DNA of 41,240 nucleotides from contig NVWF01000002.1 in assembly GCA_002746155.1 (NCBI GenBank), forward strand, positions 132-41,371, written 5' to 3'. This DNA comes from Gammaproteobacteria bacterium. GTDB lineage: Bacteria > Pseudomonadota > Gammaproteobacteria > Enterobacterales > GCA-2746155. Shown here in pieces: positions 9,153-18,169 of this stretch (the stretch's first letter is position 1; each line of letters begins with the position of its first letter). The notes beneath the pieces are model-generated. The model worked only from the letters and a program-made list of their open reading frames with translations. It did not search any database and was not told where the DNA came from. The position numbers and the translations under genes were made by a program.

Positions 9153-9320
9153 AAATAACTTTCTGCTAGGTGAATTCTATTTGTTTGCTCAACTGATCCC
9201 AAGCAAGTACACTTCTTAGTTCTAACCAGAGTATGATTCTGTTGCTAAAAAACACTCTTCTATTAACTGTAATTCTCAGTATTTGTTAAGACTAGGAATT
9301 CTTAAAAAAGTGGATTCAAA

Positions 9321-9992
9321 ATGCAAAATATTACATCTTTTGATCAAGAGCAAATGGCGTCCTTTATAGAAAGAATGCCCGACACCAAATCAGTGACTCA
9401 ATTTAAGGAGTCACCTGAAATTAAACGCTTGTCGTTGAAATTTGATATTGACGAACTTCGTAAGGCAGTAGACAGTATTAGTAAAAATGAAACAGAAAAC
9501 GGTTTCACTTCATTAGGTAGTGGCTTTCATGCTATTTCTCTTTCCCGTCGACCGGGTGCTACTGAGGAAACTGCAAATGATTTAAGTGGGCGCTATTACA
9601 TGCGTACCGATGAAAGTATGATAGAAGAGCCAAGAGAGGATCTTGTACAGGAAATAGAATTTAGTGAATTTAACAGCAACTATCAGGGTAGTTATTTTGA
9701 GTACGTTCATCAAGAGCTTTCTAAGCTCTTTCCAATTGGACGAATGCGAATATTAATGAAAGACCAATATAATTGTAACTCTTGGCACAGAGATCCAGAA
9801 CCTCGGTTGCATATCCCTATTTATACAAATCCAGGTTCGTTATTTATCGTCAATCACCACTGTACACATATGCCAGCAGATGGCTCGGTTTACTTCACGG
9901 ATACCCGAGGCTATCACATGGCTGTTAATGGCGGTGAAACCCAGCGTATACATATTGTTGCTGCTCTTGCTTATCCTCCCATTACCGAGTAA
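9321..9992 (+). CDS. Asp/Asn beta-hydroxylase-like 2OG-Fe(II) oxygenase
   Basis: 223 aa; NSWHRDPEPRLHIPIYTNPGSLFIV...GSVYFTDTRGYHMAVNGGETQRIHIVAAL fits the HxD...H...R arrangement with the RxHIPI motif. Confidence 0.75.
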   Translation: MQNITSFDQEQMASFIERMPDTKSVTQFKESPEIKRLSLKFDIDELRKAVDSISKNETENGFTSLGSGFHAISLSRRPGATEETANDLSGRYYMRTDESMIEEPREDLVQEIEFSEFNSNYQGSYFEYVHQELSKLFPIGRMRILMKDQYNCNSWHRDPEPRLHIPIYTNPGSLFIVNHHCTHMPADGSVYFTDTRGYHMAVNGGETQRIHIVAALAYPPITE

Positions 9993-10025
9993 AAATAACC
10001 GAGTAAAAATTACCAAGTAATTAAA
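9984..10025 (+). repeat. three-copy 14-bp tandem repeat at gene end
   Basis: ACCGAGTAAAAATA / ACCGAGTAAAAATT / ACCAAGTAATTAAA; the first unit contains the stop codon of the 9321-9992 gene. Confidence 0.75.
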
Positions 10026-10029
10026 CCTT

Positions 10030-11109
10030 ATGAATCAAAGTCAATATTCAGCAATGCAGCAAACAGCGCTTGTGTCTAACAATGGCCTTAAACCCGTAGA
10101 TTATAGAAGTGATACAGTGAGCATGCCCAGTGAGGCGATGAAACTTTACGCTGCGTCATGCCCGCTAGGTGATGATGTCTTTGAGGAAGATCCAACCGTC
10201 AAAGCCTTAGAAGAAAAAGTTGCCGATCTGTTGGGAAAACCTGCGGCCTTGTTCTTTCCAACAGGAACACAAAGTAATTTGGCGGCCGTATTAAGCCATT
10301 GCCAAAGAGGTGAAGAAGTGTTGATCGGTGATAACTATCATATCTACCGAGATGAAGCACGAGGTGTTTCCGTACTTGGTGGAGTTACCATGGAAACCAT
10401 GACTACCGATAAAACAGGACGCCTGCTGCTTGAGGATATTAAAGCCGCTATTAAACCAGATGATCCTCATTGTGCAATTACGAGGTTAGTCTGCCTCGAG
10501 AATACTGTTTCAGGTTGCGTGCAAAATCAACAAGAACTCGATGCTATTGCCGATTATGCCCATAAGAATAATTTATCCGTACATCTCGACGGTGCTAGGC
10601 TTTTTAATGCGGCAGCGGCACAGGAAAGTGCCATATCTGACATGGCAAAAAAAGCCGATTCGGTCTCATTATGCCTGTCTAAGGGGCTCGGTACACCAGC
10701 AGGTTCTGTGCTAGTAGGCTCAAGAGATCTAATAAAGAGAGCTAAACGCAACCGTAAGATGCTGGGCGGAGGTATGCGCCAAGTAGGATTTCTAGCAGCC
10801 TGTGGGATTTACGCCTTAGATAACAACGTTAACCGCCTTGTTGATGATCATCGTATTGCCAAACAGTTAGCGAATGAACTGTCCACCATTGAGCAGCTTG
10901 AAGTCGATCTTGACTTAGTTCAGACGAATATGCTGTTTATTCGGCCAAGGGCTAATAATCATCAGCAATTACAAGAGTTTCTTGGTCAGCATAATGTGTT
11001 AATCGGTGGCCAAGTTCCCTTTATTCGTATGGTTACCCATATGGATATTTTGGAAGAAGATGCTGAGCGTACTGTGGATTTATTTAAGCAGTTCTATCAA
11101 GTCAAGTAA
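10030..11109 (+). CDS. ltaE: low-specificity L-threonine aldolase family (beta-hydroxy-amino-acid aldolase)
   Basis: 359 aa; DYRSDTVSMPSEAM, GDDVFEEDPTVKALEEKVADLLGKPAALFFPTGTQSNLAA, HLDGARLFNAA, SLCLSKGLGTPAGSVLVG. Confidence 0.88.
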   Translation: MNQSQYSAMQQTALVSNNGLKPVDYRSDTVSMPSEAMKLYAASCPLGDDVFEEDPTVKALEEKVADLLGKPAALFFPTGTQSNLAAVLSHCQRGEEVLIGDNYHIYRDEARGVSVLGGVTMETMTTDKTGRLLLEDIKAAIKPDDPHCAITRLVCLENTVSGCVQNQQELDAIADYAHKNNLSVHLDGARLFNAAAAQESAISDMAKKADSVSLCLSKGLGTPAGSVLVGSRDLIKRAKRNRKMLGGGMRQVGFLAACGIYALDNNVNRLVDDHRIAKQLANELSTIEQLEVDLDLVQTNMLFIRPRANNHQQLQEFLGQHNVLIGGQVPFIRMVTHMDILEEDAERTVDLFKQFYQVK

Positions 11110-11159
11110 TTCATCATAGCTAAACATGTTAGTGATTTGATATTTTAATCCATGGATAT

Positions 11160-11183
11160 AAATGACTATCTCAAAAGTCATTT
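11160..11183. promoter_or_regulatory. inverted repeat in the mttB-like upstream region
   Basis: AAATGACT-N8-AGTCATTT, perfect 8-bp arms. Confidence 0.4.
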
Positions 11184-11309
11184 GCCTCAAATATGACTAA
11201 ATATGTCTCAGTGGTTACAGTGCAAGCAAATCCTCTTTGTTAGTCTAAAAAGCAGCCACCAACCCGGTTGCGTTAATATTAAAGACTTTAACAATTTCAG
11301 GAGAATTTT

Positions 11310-12863
11310 ATGGCAAGAAACCCATCTAGGCGTCGTAGTCGTAAGGTTGCTGCAACTAAATCGGTAGCCGTTCATCAAATAGATAAGCGAGTTTTGCGCA
11401 ATCGAATGGCACCCATGGAGCCTCTTGATGAAGAACAACTTGAATTTATTCACGATATGTCCTTACGTATTCTCGAGGAACAGGGCATTGAAGTAATGGG
11501 TGAGCAAGCTCTAAGTCTTTTTCGTGATGCAGGAGCTACGGTTGATGACAATGGCGTGGTTTGTATAGACCGCGATCTGTTACTGCCTATTATTGCACAG
11601 GCACCTGAAACCTTCACAGTCACTCCTCGCAACGCTGAACAGGCAATCCAAGTTGGTGGCAATGTTATCAATTTCGGAATGGTATCTGGCCCCCCTAATG
11701 TCCATGATAATATAAACGGACGACGCATTGGAAACTTCGAAGATTACAAGAAACTGATCAGTTTTGGACAATATTTTAACGTGGTGACGTTTTTCGGAAA
11801 TCAGGCAACAGCTCCGACGGATCTGCCGGTAAACTCACGCCATATGGACACTGTCCTTGCCAACCTAACCTTGTCAGATAAAGTTTTTTTCTCTACTGGA
11901 ATAGGCGGCGGCCGTGCCCGAGATGCCATTGCAATGTCAGCCATTGCCTCAGGCCTCAGTCTCGAAGAAATGAAAAATAACCCCAGCGTGATGACTAACA
12001 TTAACGTCAACTCACCACGAAAACTGGATGATTCAATGGCCTATGGTGCCATGCAAATGGCAATGTACGGACAACCCGTTGCGGTGACTCCTTTTACTTT
12101 AATGGGAGCAATGACACCCACATCAATGGCAGGAGCCTTAGCGCAACAAAATGCTGAAGCTCTTCTCGGTATTGCACTACTACAACTTACCCGACCAGGT
12201 ACGCCGTCAATCTATGGTGCCTTTACTTCAAATGTAGATATGCGCTCTGGAGCCCCAGCTTTTGGTACACCTGAAAACAGCATTGCAAATATTGCAGGTG
12301 GTCAACTGGCAAGGCGTTACAAATTACCTTATAGAACCAGTGCTTGTAATGCATCCAATGCAGTGGATGCCCAATCAATCTATGAAACACAAATGGCTTT
12401 GTGGGGAGCGGTAATGGGCCATGGTAATCTTATCTATCATGCAGCAGGTTGGCTTGAAGGAGGGTTGGTTGCCTCGTTTGAAAAAGTAATAATAGACTGT
12501 GAAATGCTGCAGCAAATGTCTGAGATGCTACAGCCTCTGAAGATTAACCTTGAAGAAACAGGTCTTGAAGCGATGAAAGAAGTTGGCCCTGGAGGTCATT
12601 TTTTAGGTTGTGATCATACGCAGGAACGTTTCAGAGATGCATTTTATTCACCTTTTTTGAGCGATTGGCAGAACTATGAAAGCTGGCAACTAGCGGGTTC
12701 GAAGGATGCCACCCAAAGAGCAACGGAACTCTGGCCAAAAATATTGGCCGACTTCACGCCACCGCCGATAGATGCAGCTATTCAGGAAGAACTTGAGGCT
12801 TATGTGGCAAAACGTAAAGAGTCATTGGGCAAAGAGGAGCCAGACTTAGAACCACATTTTTGA
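11310..12863 (+). CDS. MttB-superfamily (trimethylamine methyltransferase-like) non-Pyl methyltransferase
   Basis: 517 aa uninterrupted; LDEEQLEFIHDMSLRILEEQGIEVMGEQALSLFRDAGA, GPPNVHDNINGRRIGNFEDYKKLI, PSIYGAFTSNVDMRSGAPAFGTPE, AAGWLEGGLVASFEKVIIDCEML. Arg-rich N-terminus. Confidence 0.92.
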   Translation: MARNPSRRRSRKVAATKSVAVHQIDKRVLRNRMAPMEPLDEEQLEFIHDMSLRILEEQGIEVMGEQALSLFRDAGATVDDNGVVCIDRDLLLPIIAQAPETFTVTPRNAEQAIQVGGNVINFGMVSGPPNVHDNINGRRIGNFEDYKKLISFGQYFNVVTFFGNQATAPTDLPVNSRHMDTVLANLTLSDKVFFSTGIGGGRARDAIAMSAIASGLSLEEMKNNPSVMTNINVNSPRKLDDSMAYGAMQMAMYGQPVAVTPFTLMGAMTPTSMAGALAQQNAEALLGIALLQLTRPGTPSIYGAFTSNVDMRSGAPAFGTPENSIANIAGGQLARRYKLPYRTSACNASNAVDAQSIYETQMALWGAVMGHGNLIYHAAGWLEGGLVASFEKVIIDCEMLQQMSEMLQPLKINLEETGLEAMKEVGPGGHFLGCDHTQERFRDAFYSPFLSDWQNYESWQLAGSKDATQRATELWPKILADFTPPPIDAAIQEELEAYVAKRKESLGKEEPDLEPHF

Positions 12864-12933
12864 AGGTGATTCATTGCTCTGATCCTTCTGGAAAGCTCTC
12901 GCATCTCGAATCTCGAATTTCGTCTCTCGTTTA

Positions 12934-12978
12934 GAGGGTAGAGGGTAGAGGGTGAGGGTGAGGGCTGATGGTAGAGGG
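12934..12978 (+). repeat. G-tract repeat with G-quadruplex potential
   Basis: GAGGGTAGAGGGTAGAGGGTGAGGGTGAGGG: five GGG tracts with 3-4 nt loops, followed by another AGAGGG. Confidence 0.7.
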
Positions 12979-12988
12979 TATTTAGAGA

Positions 12989-14317
12989 TTAACTCCAGGG
13001 AAACGGACTGTTAGAAACAGGATGTAATTTCCCCTGTGCATAACGAGAGAATCTAAAAGGTTCTAATAACCTTGAGCTATCACCACAAATCTCTTCAGCA
13101 ACCAACTTTCCTACACCTAACATTTTATAGCCATGGTTTGAATCGGCTATCAGATAGCAATTATCCCTTACCTTATCAAATACTGGAAAACTATCCGGTG
13201 TGAAGGCACCAATGCCACCTGAAGGTTCTTTAGTATTATAGTGGGCTATTTGGCCTGAAAAACGTTTTTGGCAATGGGCTAAAGCTGATACCCACATCTG
13301 TACAAAATCAGTACCTACGATAAACTCAGGTGACTCAGGTCCATAGGGATCAACTTGAACTGAATCGGCATCTTTATCAACAATAAAAGGTGCCGCTCCA
13401 CCTTGAATGCCACCAAAATGGAAATCGGGTTTATAGTAAATACCCCACATTTCATCAGTGATCAGTGAGCCGTCTATGTCAGAATATAATTCAGCAACTG
13501 AATCTACATGAATAACGGGTGGCATTTTTCCATCATTGGTTACCTGTAGCATTGGGTCAACACCCAAGGTTCCTTCCTGTAAAGACCAATAAACCCACAT
13601 GGGAACATCATTCTTTATGACACCCGTATCTGGATTTTTGATGCTGATGGTTTTAGGCATGTCTAACATATCCCAGAAATTTTTGACCCAAGGACCTGCT
13701 CCAATCACAACATAGTCTGTTGTGATCTCACCCTTGTTTGTTTCTACCGCCAATATAGTGCCCTGACTGTCCTGCTTAAAGCCCGTAACCGTGACACCGC
13801 TCATAATTCGAACTCCTTCTGCTTCGAGCTTACTGGCCAGACCATACATGGCCTTGGTGTTATTTGCGTAACCACCTGGCTTCTCATGTAAAACCGATGT
13901 AATGCCTTGGGCTTGCCAGTCATGGAAGATACCTTGCATGTATTTAGTACAATCTTTTTCGCCTTCGATTAACCTAGAGCTGTAGTCAATAGCCTTTTGT
14001 TGTTTATGTATTGAAGCTATGTCTTCATGCATACTCTCACAACTAATCTGCATGTATCCAACTGGATGGTAGCTGTAACTGTCTGGATCACTCTCCCAAA
14101 CGTTAACGCTGTGAGCCATTAGTTCTCTCATTGCTGGTTGAAAGTAATTATTTCGGATAACACCACAGGCAATACCCGTTGCCCCGGCACAAATACCAGA
14201 TTTATCGAGAACTATAATATCACTACCCTTGGTTTTAAGAGCAAGGTGGTAGGCTGTACTTAGGCCATGAATGCCAGCGCCGATGATGATATATTTAGAA
14301 TGACTAGGAAATGCCAT
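12989..14317 (-). CDS. DAO-family FAD-dependent oxidoreductase (sarcosine/dimethylglycine oxidase-like)
   Basis: YIIIGAGIHGLSTAYHLALKT Rossmann motif. Start at 14317 (MAFPSHSK) preferred over the ORF start 14347 because AAGGGAG lies just upstream. Confidence 0.85.
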   Translation of the reverse strand: MAFPSHSKYIIIGAGIHGLSTAYHLALKTKGSDIIVLDKSGICAGATGIACGVIRNNYFQPAMRELMAHSVNVWESDPDSYSYHPVGYMQISCESMHEDIASIHKQQKAIDYSSRLIEGEKDCTKYMQGIFHDWQAQGITSVLHEKPGGYANNTKAMYGLASKLEAEGVRIMSGVTVTGFKQDSQGTILAVETNKGEITTDYVVIGAGPWVKNFWDMLDMPKTISIKNPDTGVIKNDVPMWVYWSLQEGTLGVDPMLQVTNDGKMPPVIHVDSVAELYSDIDGSLITDEMWGIYYKPDFHFGGIQGGAAPFIVDKDADSVQVDPYGPESPEFIVGTDFVQMWVSALAHCQKRFSGQIAHYNTKEPSGGIGAFTPDSFPVFDKVRDNCYLIADSNHGYKMLGVGKLVAEEICGDSSRLLEPFRFSRYAQGKLHPVSNSPFPWS

Positions 14318-14330
14318 GTTTTTTGCTCCC

Positions 14331-14924
14331 TTAGGAAATATTTTCAATGGATTGAGTTATGCTGTGTAAAAATGATTCAGCTGAAGAACGCGGTGACATG
14401 AGTAGGTATTGGTCGTCTGACTCATGCAATATGATGACTGCTAAATGTTCCATGGTAGTTCTGGCCACCGAGCCTTGAGGAAAAGAGGTTTTATATAAAT
14501 CGATGGCACAAATACGTTCTAACGCTGTGCGACAACCTTTACCGCGAATTCTTAACATTACCCAGCTATCTGATTGATCGCATAGATAGACAAGTGCATT
14601 TAATCTTGATTTCACCTGCTCAACAGCACGATTATCTTTATAGTTGAAAAGCATCAAGAATTGCTCAGCCTGCATACCGAGAAATTGAGTATGATCAGTT
14701 TCAGACTTTACTGATAAACCAATTTTTGGAAGAGTCGTATTATAACTTTGCTTAATAGCATCATTAACCTCTTTTCTCTTTCCATTCGGTATTGCAAAAG
14801 AGACTAAGGCTTGATCCTTAACCACTTGTACTGAGATATCACCTAGAGTGAAATATCTCTGATTGAGAGCAGACTGTTCAACTAGCTTAAAATTAGACAC
14901 GCTGCCGTTCTCCTTTCGGATCAA
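14331..14924 (-). CDS. soxG: sarcosine oxidase gamma subunit-like
   Basis: 197 aa; 3' neighbour of soxA-like gene, overlapping it; ...QAEQFLMLFNYKDNRAVEQVKSRLNALVYLCDQSDSWVMLRIRGKGCRTALERICAIDL. Confidence 0.82.
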   Translation of the reverse strand: MIRKENGSVSNFKLVEQSALNQRYFTLGDISVQVVKDQALVSFAIPNGKRKEVNDAIKQSYNTTLPKIGLSVKSETDHTQFLGMQAEQFLMLFNYKDNRAVEQVKSRLNALVYLCDQSDSWVMLRIRGKGCRTALERICAIDLYKTSFPQGSVARTTMEHLAVIILHESDDQYLLMSPRSSAESFLHSITQSIENIS

Positions 14925-17853
14925 TAAAATGTGGAGATACGATCTCTACCTCTAAGGTATTTCCCTGTAAAGGATTACAGGCGTAAACAATTTCTCCAAG
15001 GCGATTATGGCCATTTTTTATAAATCCAAGCCCTACAAAATGCTTAAGTGATGGGGAGAATGTCACCGAAGTCATCCAGCCTTCATCATTAGCTGTTTTG
15101 ACGTCTTTACCTAATGCTACAAAATGAGCACCTGAATCAAGTGTTTTAGTCCGATTAACAGGAATAAATCCAACCAGACGTAATGCATCATCACTATTTA
15201 AACTAATACGTTCAGATAAAACATTGCCAATACTGTCTTTTTTCTTAGACACCATTCGGCCTAATCCAAGATTAAGTGCAGTGGTTTGGCCTGTTAATTC
15301 ATTACCAGCAGCGTGGCCTTTTTCGATACGCATAACACCTAAAGCTTCAGTACCGTAGCTTACGACATCGAACTCTTTACCCGCTTGTATTAGAGCCTCC
15401 ATCAAACTGTTGCCATATCGAGTAGCGACAGCTAACTCGTAGGCTAGTTCGCCTGAGAATGAAATTCGAAACAATCGTGCTGGTGTACCATTGGCAATAG
15501 TAATTTCACCACAGGCCATAAATGGAAAGGATTCGTTACTAATGTCAAATTCTGGGTCGATTATGTTTTGTAAAAGTTTGCGCGCATTAGGTCCGGCGAT
15601 GGCATATTGCGCAAACTGTTCAGTTGCTGACATTAAATGCACATCTAGGTTCGGCCAGAGGCATTGTCGGCAAAATTCCATATGCCTAAATACACCCACA
15701 GCATTGGCAGTAGTGGTGGTCATCAGGTAGTGATCCTTTGAAAGACGGGCAGTGGTACCATCGTCCATTACCATGCCATCTTCTCGCAACATCAAGCCAT
15801 ATCGAACCCTGTTTACTTTTAATGTGGAAAAAGTATTACAGTAAATACGATTTAAAAACTCACCGGCATCACGTCCTTGAATATCGATTTTGCCTAGTGT
15901 ACTGACGTCACAGATACCCACCGAGTTTCTTGTTTGAGTCACTTCACGGTCGACGCTTTGACGCCAAGAGGTTTCACCAGCCTGAGGGAACCACTGTGCA
16001 CGTAACCAAGCGCCTGTTTCGACAAAAACAGCGCCCTTGTTTTCTGCCCATTGGTGACTGGGAGTAAGGCGGGTCGGCCTAAAGGTTTTACCCCTCGCAC
16101 GACCAGCATAAACAGCTAGGGAAACGGGTGTGTAGGGAGGCCTGAACATGGTGGTGCCAATTTCAGGGATTGTTTTACCCATCTTGTCTGCCATCACCGC
16201 CATGGCAGTGATATTACAAGTTTTTCCCTGATCCGTAGCCATGCCAAGTGTGGTATAACGCTTAACATGTTCAACCGAGGTAAAGCCTTCCTGCTGAGCT
16301 AGTCGGATATCTTTAGTGGTGACATCATTTTGAAGATCTAACCAACTTCGTCCAGCTGCGTGTTTTACAAACCAGAAAGCTGAATTTTTGGTTGATTCTT
16401 CATCGGATTTCGCACAATTTTCAATACTAGCTGTATGACCAAGTTCGGCAGAAATTGATTTCGCAGCAGCATATCCACTTTGAAGTGCAGAAGATAGATT
16501 AAGTTCACCCTTTGCAGCCCCTGTAACAACCATACCATAGGGTAATTTTTCAGAGGGAACAAAGGCCAATAAATCTTCACGCCATACAGGTCTGTGATGA
16601 TGATGGCAGCTTAAATGCACGTTCGGATTCCAACCACCTGAAATACCCAGACAATCTGTTTTATAGTGTTTGCCATTAGAAAGAGTAATTGATTTTAGGC
16701 CATGCCGACCTTTTGTATTGATCACCTGAACACCCATTTCAATGGCTGCACCGGGTATATCTATCACAGGATCAATTGAACGTGTATCTACCACAGTTTG
16801 GATGTTAACTCCCTTAGCGATCAGATCAGAAGCAGTGCGCCAGCCATCATCATTATTGGTGAAGATACTGATATTCTTACCTGTAGCCACATCCCATCGA
16901 TTAGCATAACTTCTAACTGCACCGGCTAACATAATTCCAGGTCGGTCATTGTTGGGGAAAGCAATTGATCTCTCCGTAGAGCCTGCGCTCAAAATGGCTC
17001 GTTTTGAATAAATACGCCATAGAATTTGTCTAGGTTTGTTACTAGCAGTAGCTAGATGATCAGTCTTACGTTCAAGAGCACTATAAATACCATGATCATA
17101 AACGCCAAGTATTGTCGTTCTGTTAAGTAGCCGTACATTGGGCATAGCGCCTAATTTAGATAAGGTCTCTCTTGCCCACTGAACTCCACTTAGGCCCGAT
17201 ACAGAATAGGTTTCGCTATTTAAGCGACCACCCATCTCAAAATCTTCCTCAGCAAGGATAATCCTACTTCCGGCTTGAGCCCCAGCCAGAGCAGCGGCTA
17301 ATCCACTTGGTCCTGCACCAATAATCAATATTTCACAATGTAAAAAACCTTTATCATATTGATCAGGATCCTCTTGACCAGATAGCTCACCCAATCCTGC
17401 AGATGAGCGAATAATTGGCTCATAAACTTTTTCCCAGAATGCTTTGGGCCACATAAAGGTTTTGTAGTAAAATCCAGCCGTTAGAAAAGATGAAAATAAG
17501 TCATTAACAGCCATTAAATCGTATTTCAATGAACCACGATGGTTCTGGCTTGTTGCTTCCAGTCCGTCAAAAAGTTCAGTGACAGTTGCTCTTGCATTCG
17601 GTTCTTGATAGGCATTTTTTCTAAGATGCATCAAAGCATTTGGTTCTTCAGATCCTGAGGTAAAAATGCCCCTAGGTCTATGATATTTAAAGGAACGTGC
17701 AACGAATTTTTGCCCATTTGCGAGCAGTGCTGAGGCGAGGGTATCACCTAAATATCCCTCAAAGGTTTTACCATTAAAATTAAAAACACAGGTTTTATCA
17801 CGTTGAATAAGATGACTCTTGTTTCTGTTGTCTATTCGAAACCCTTGATTCAT
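14893..17853 (-). CDS. soxA: sarcosine oxidase alpha subunit-like
   Basis: 986 aa; N-terminal FNGKTFEGYLGDTLASALLANG, ILIIGAGPSGLAAALAGAQAG, C-terminal GcvT-like THF-binding region (GICDVSTLGKIDIQGRDAGEFLNRIY...). Confidence 0.93.
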   Translation of the reverse strand: MNQGFRIDNRNKSHLIQRDKTCVFNFNGKTFEGYLGDTLASALLANGQKFVARSFKYHRPRGIFTSGSEEPNALMHLRKNAYQEPNARATVTELFDGLEATSQNHRGSLKYDLMAVNDLFSSFLTAGFYYKTFMWPKAFWEKVYEPIIRSSAGLGELSGQEDPDQYDKGFLHCEILIIGAGPSGLAAALAGAQAGSRIILAEEDFEMGGRLNSETYSVSGLSGVQWARETLSKLGAMPNVRLLNRTTILGVYDHGIYSALERKTDHLATASNKPRQILWRIYSKRAILSAGSTERSIAFPNNDRPGIMLAGAVRSYANRWDVATGKNISIFTNNDDGWRTASDLIAKGVNIQTVVDTRSIDPVIDIPGAAIEMGVQVINTKGRHGLKSITLSNGKHYKTDCLGISGGWNPNVHLSCHHHHRPVWREDLLAFVPSEKLPYGMVVTGAAKGELNLSSALQSGYAAAKSISAELGHTASIENCAKSDEESTKNSAFWFVKHAAGRSWLDLQNDVTTKDIRLAQQEGFTSVEHVKRYTTLGMATDQGKTCNITAMAVMADKMGKTIPEIGTTMFRPPYTPVSLAVYAGRARGKTFRPTRLTPSHQWAENKGAVFVETGAWLRAQWFPQAGETSWRQSVDREVTQTRNSVGICDVSTLGKIDIQGRDAGEFLNRIYCNTFSTLKVNRVRYGLMLREDGMVMDDGTTARLSKDHYLMTTTTANAVGVFRHMEFCRQCLWPNLDVHLMSATEQFAQYAIAGPNARKLLQNIIDPEFDISNESFPFMACGEITIANGTPARLFRISFSGELAYELAVATRYGNSLMEALIQAGKEFDVVSYGTEALGVMRIEKGHAAGNELTGQTTALNLGLGRMVSKKKDSIGNVLSERISLNSDDALRLVGFIPVNRTKTLDSGAHFVALGKDVKTANDEGWMTSVTFSPSLKHFVGLGFIKNGHNRLGEIVYACNPLQGNTLEVEIVSPHFIDPKGERQRV

Positions 17854-18167
17854 TATTTATCCAACTCAGTTAGCTTTAATGCAACGTCTTTCGCTAGCTC
17901 AACTTGACTTATCTGGTGGGTAGTTGTGTTACGCGTAACTATCAGCCAAGAACGATCGCCTTGTTCGTGAAACCATAATTCGCGGTGTTCACCTGCATGA
18001 TTGTTTCGTAGATATAAATAGTCATGATACTCCTGAATGGCTGTCTGTGACTGTTGCTCATTGGCATCTTCGCCTTTCCAATGGGGCCTATTGATTAGTG
18101 AAGCGTCACCTAAATAGACAAACTCTGATGCGTCGCGGGGACCTAGAAGTGGGTGATTAATCATCAT
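17853..18167 (-). CDS. soxD: sarcosine oxidase delta subunit-like, cysteine-free
   Basis: 104 aa between soxB- and soxA-like genes; HPLLGPRDASEFVYLGDASLINRP...LWFHEQGDRSWLIVTRNTTTHQI. Confidence 0.85.
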   Translation of the reverse strand: MMINHPLLGPRDASEFVYLGDASLINRPHWKGEDANEQQSQTAIQEYHDYLYLRNNHAGEHRELWFHEQGDRSWLIVTRNTTTHQISQVELAKDVALKLTELDK

Positions 18168-18169
18168 GA

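Noticed and set aside
11310-12863. Possible pyrrolysine-containing MttB
   Set aside because: The 517-aa ORF runs through the methyltransferase barrel without an in-frame amber codon and no pyl genes are visible, so it is a non-Pyl homolog.
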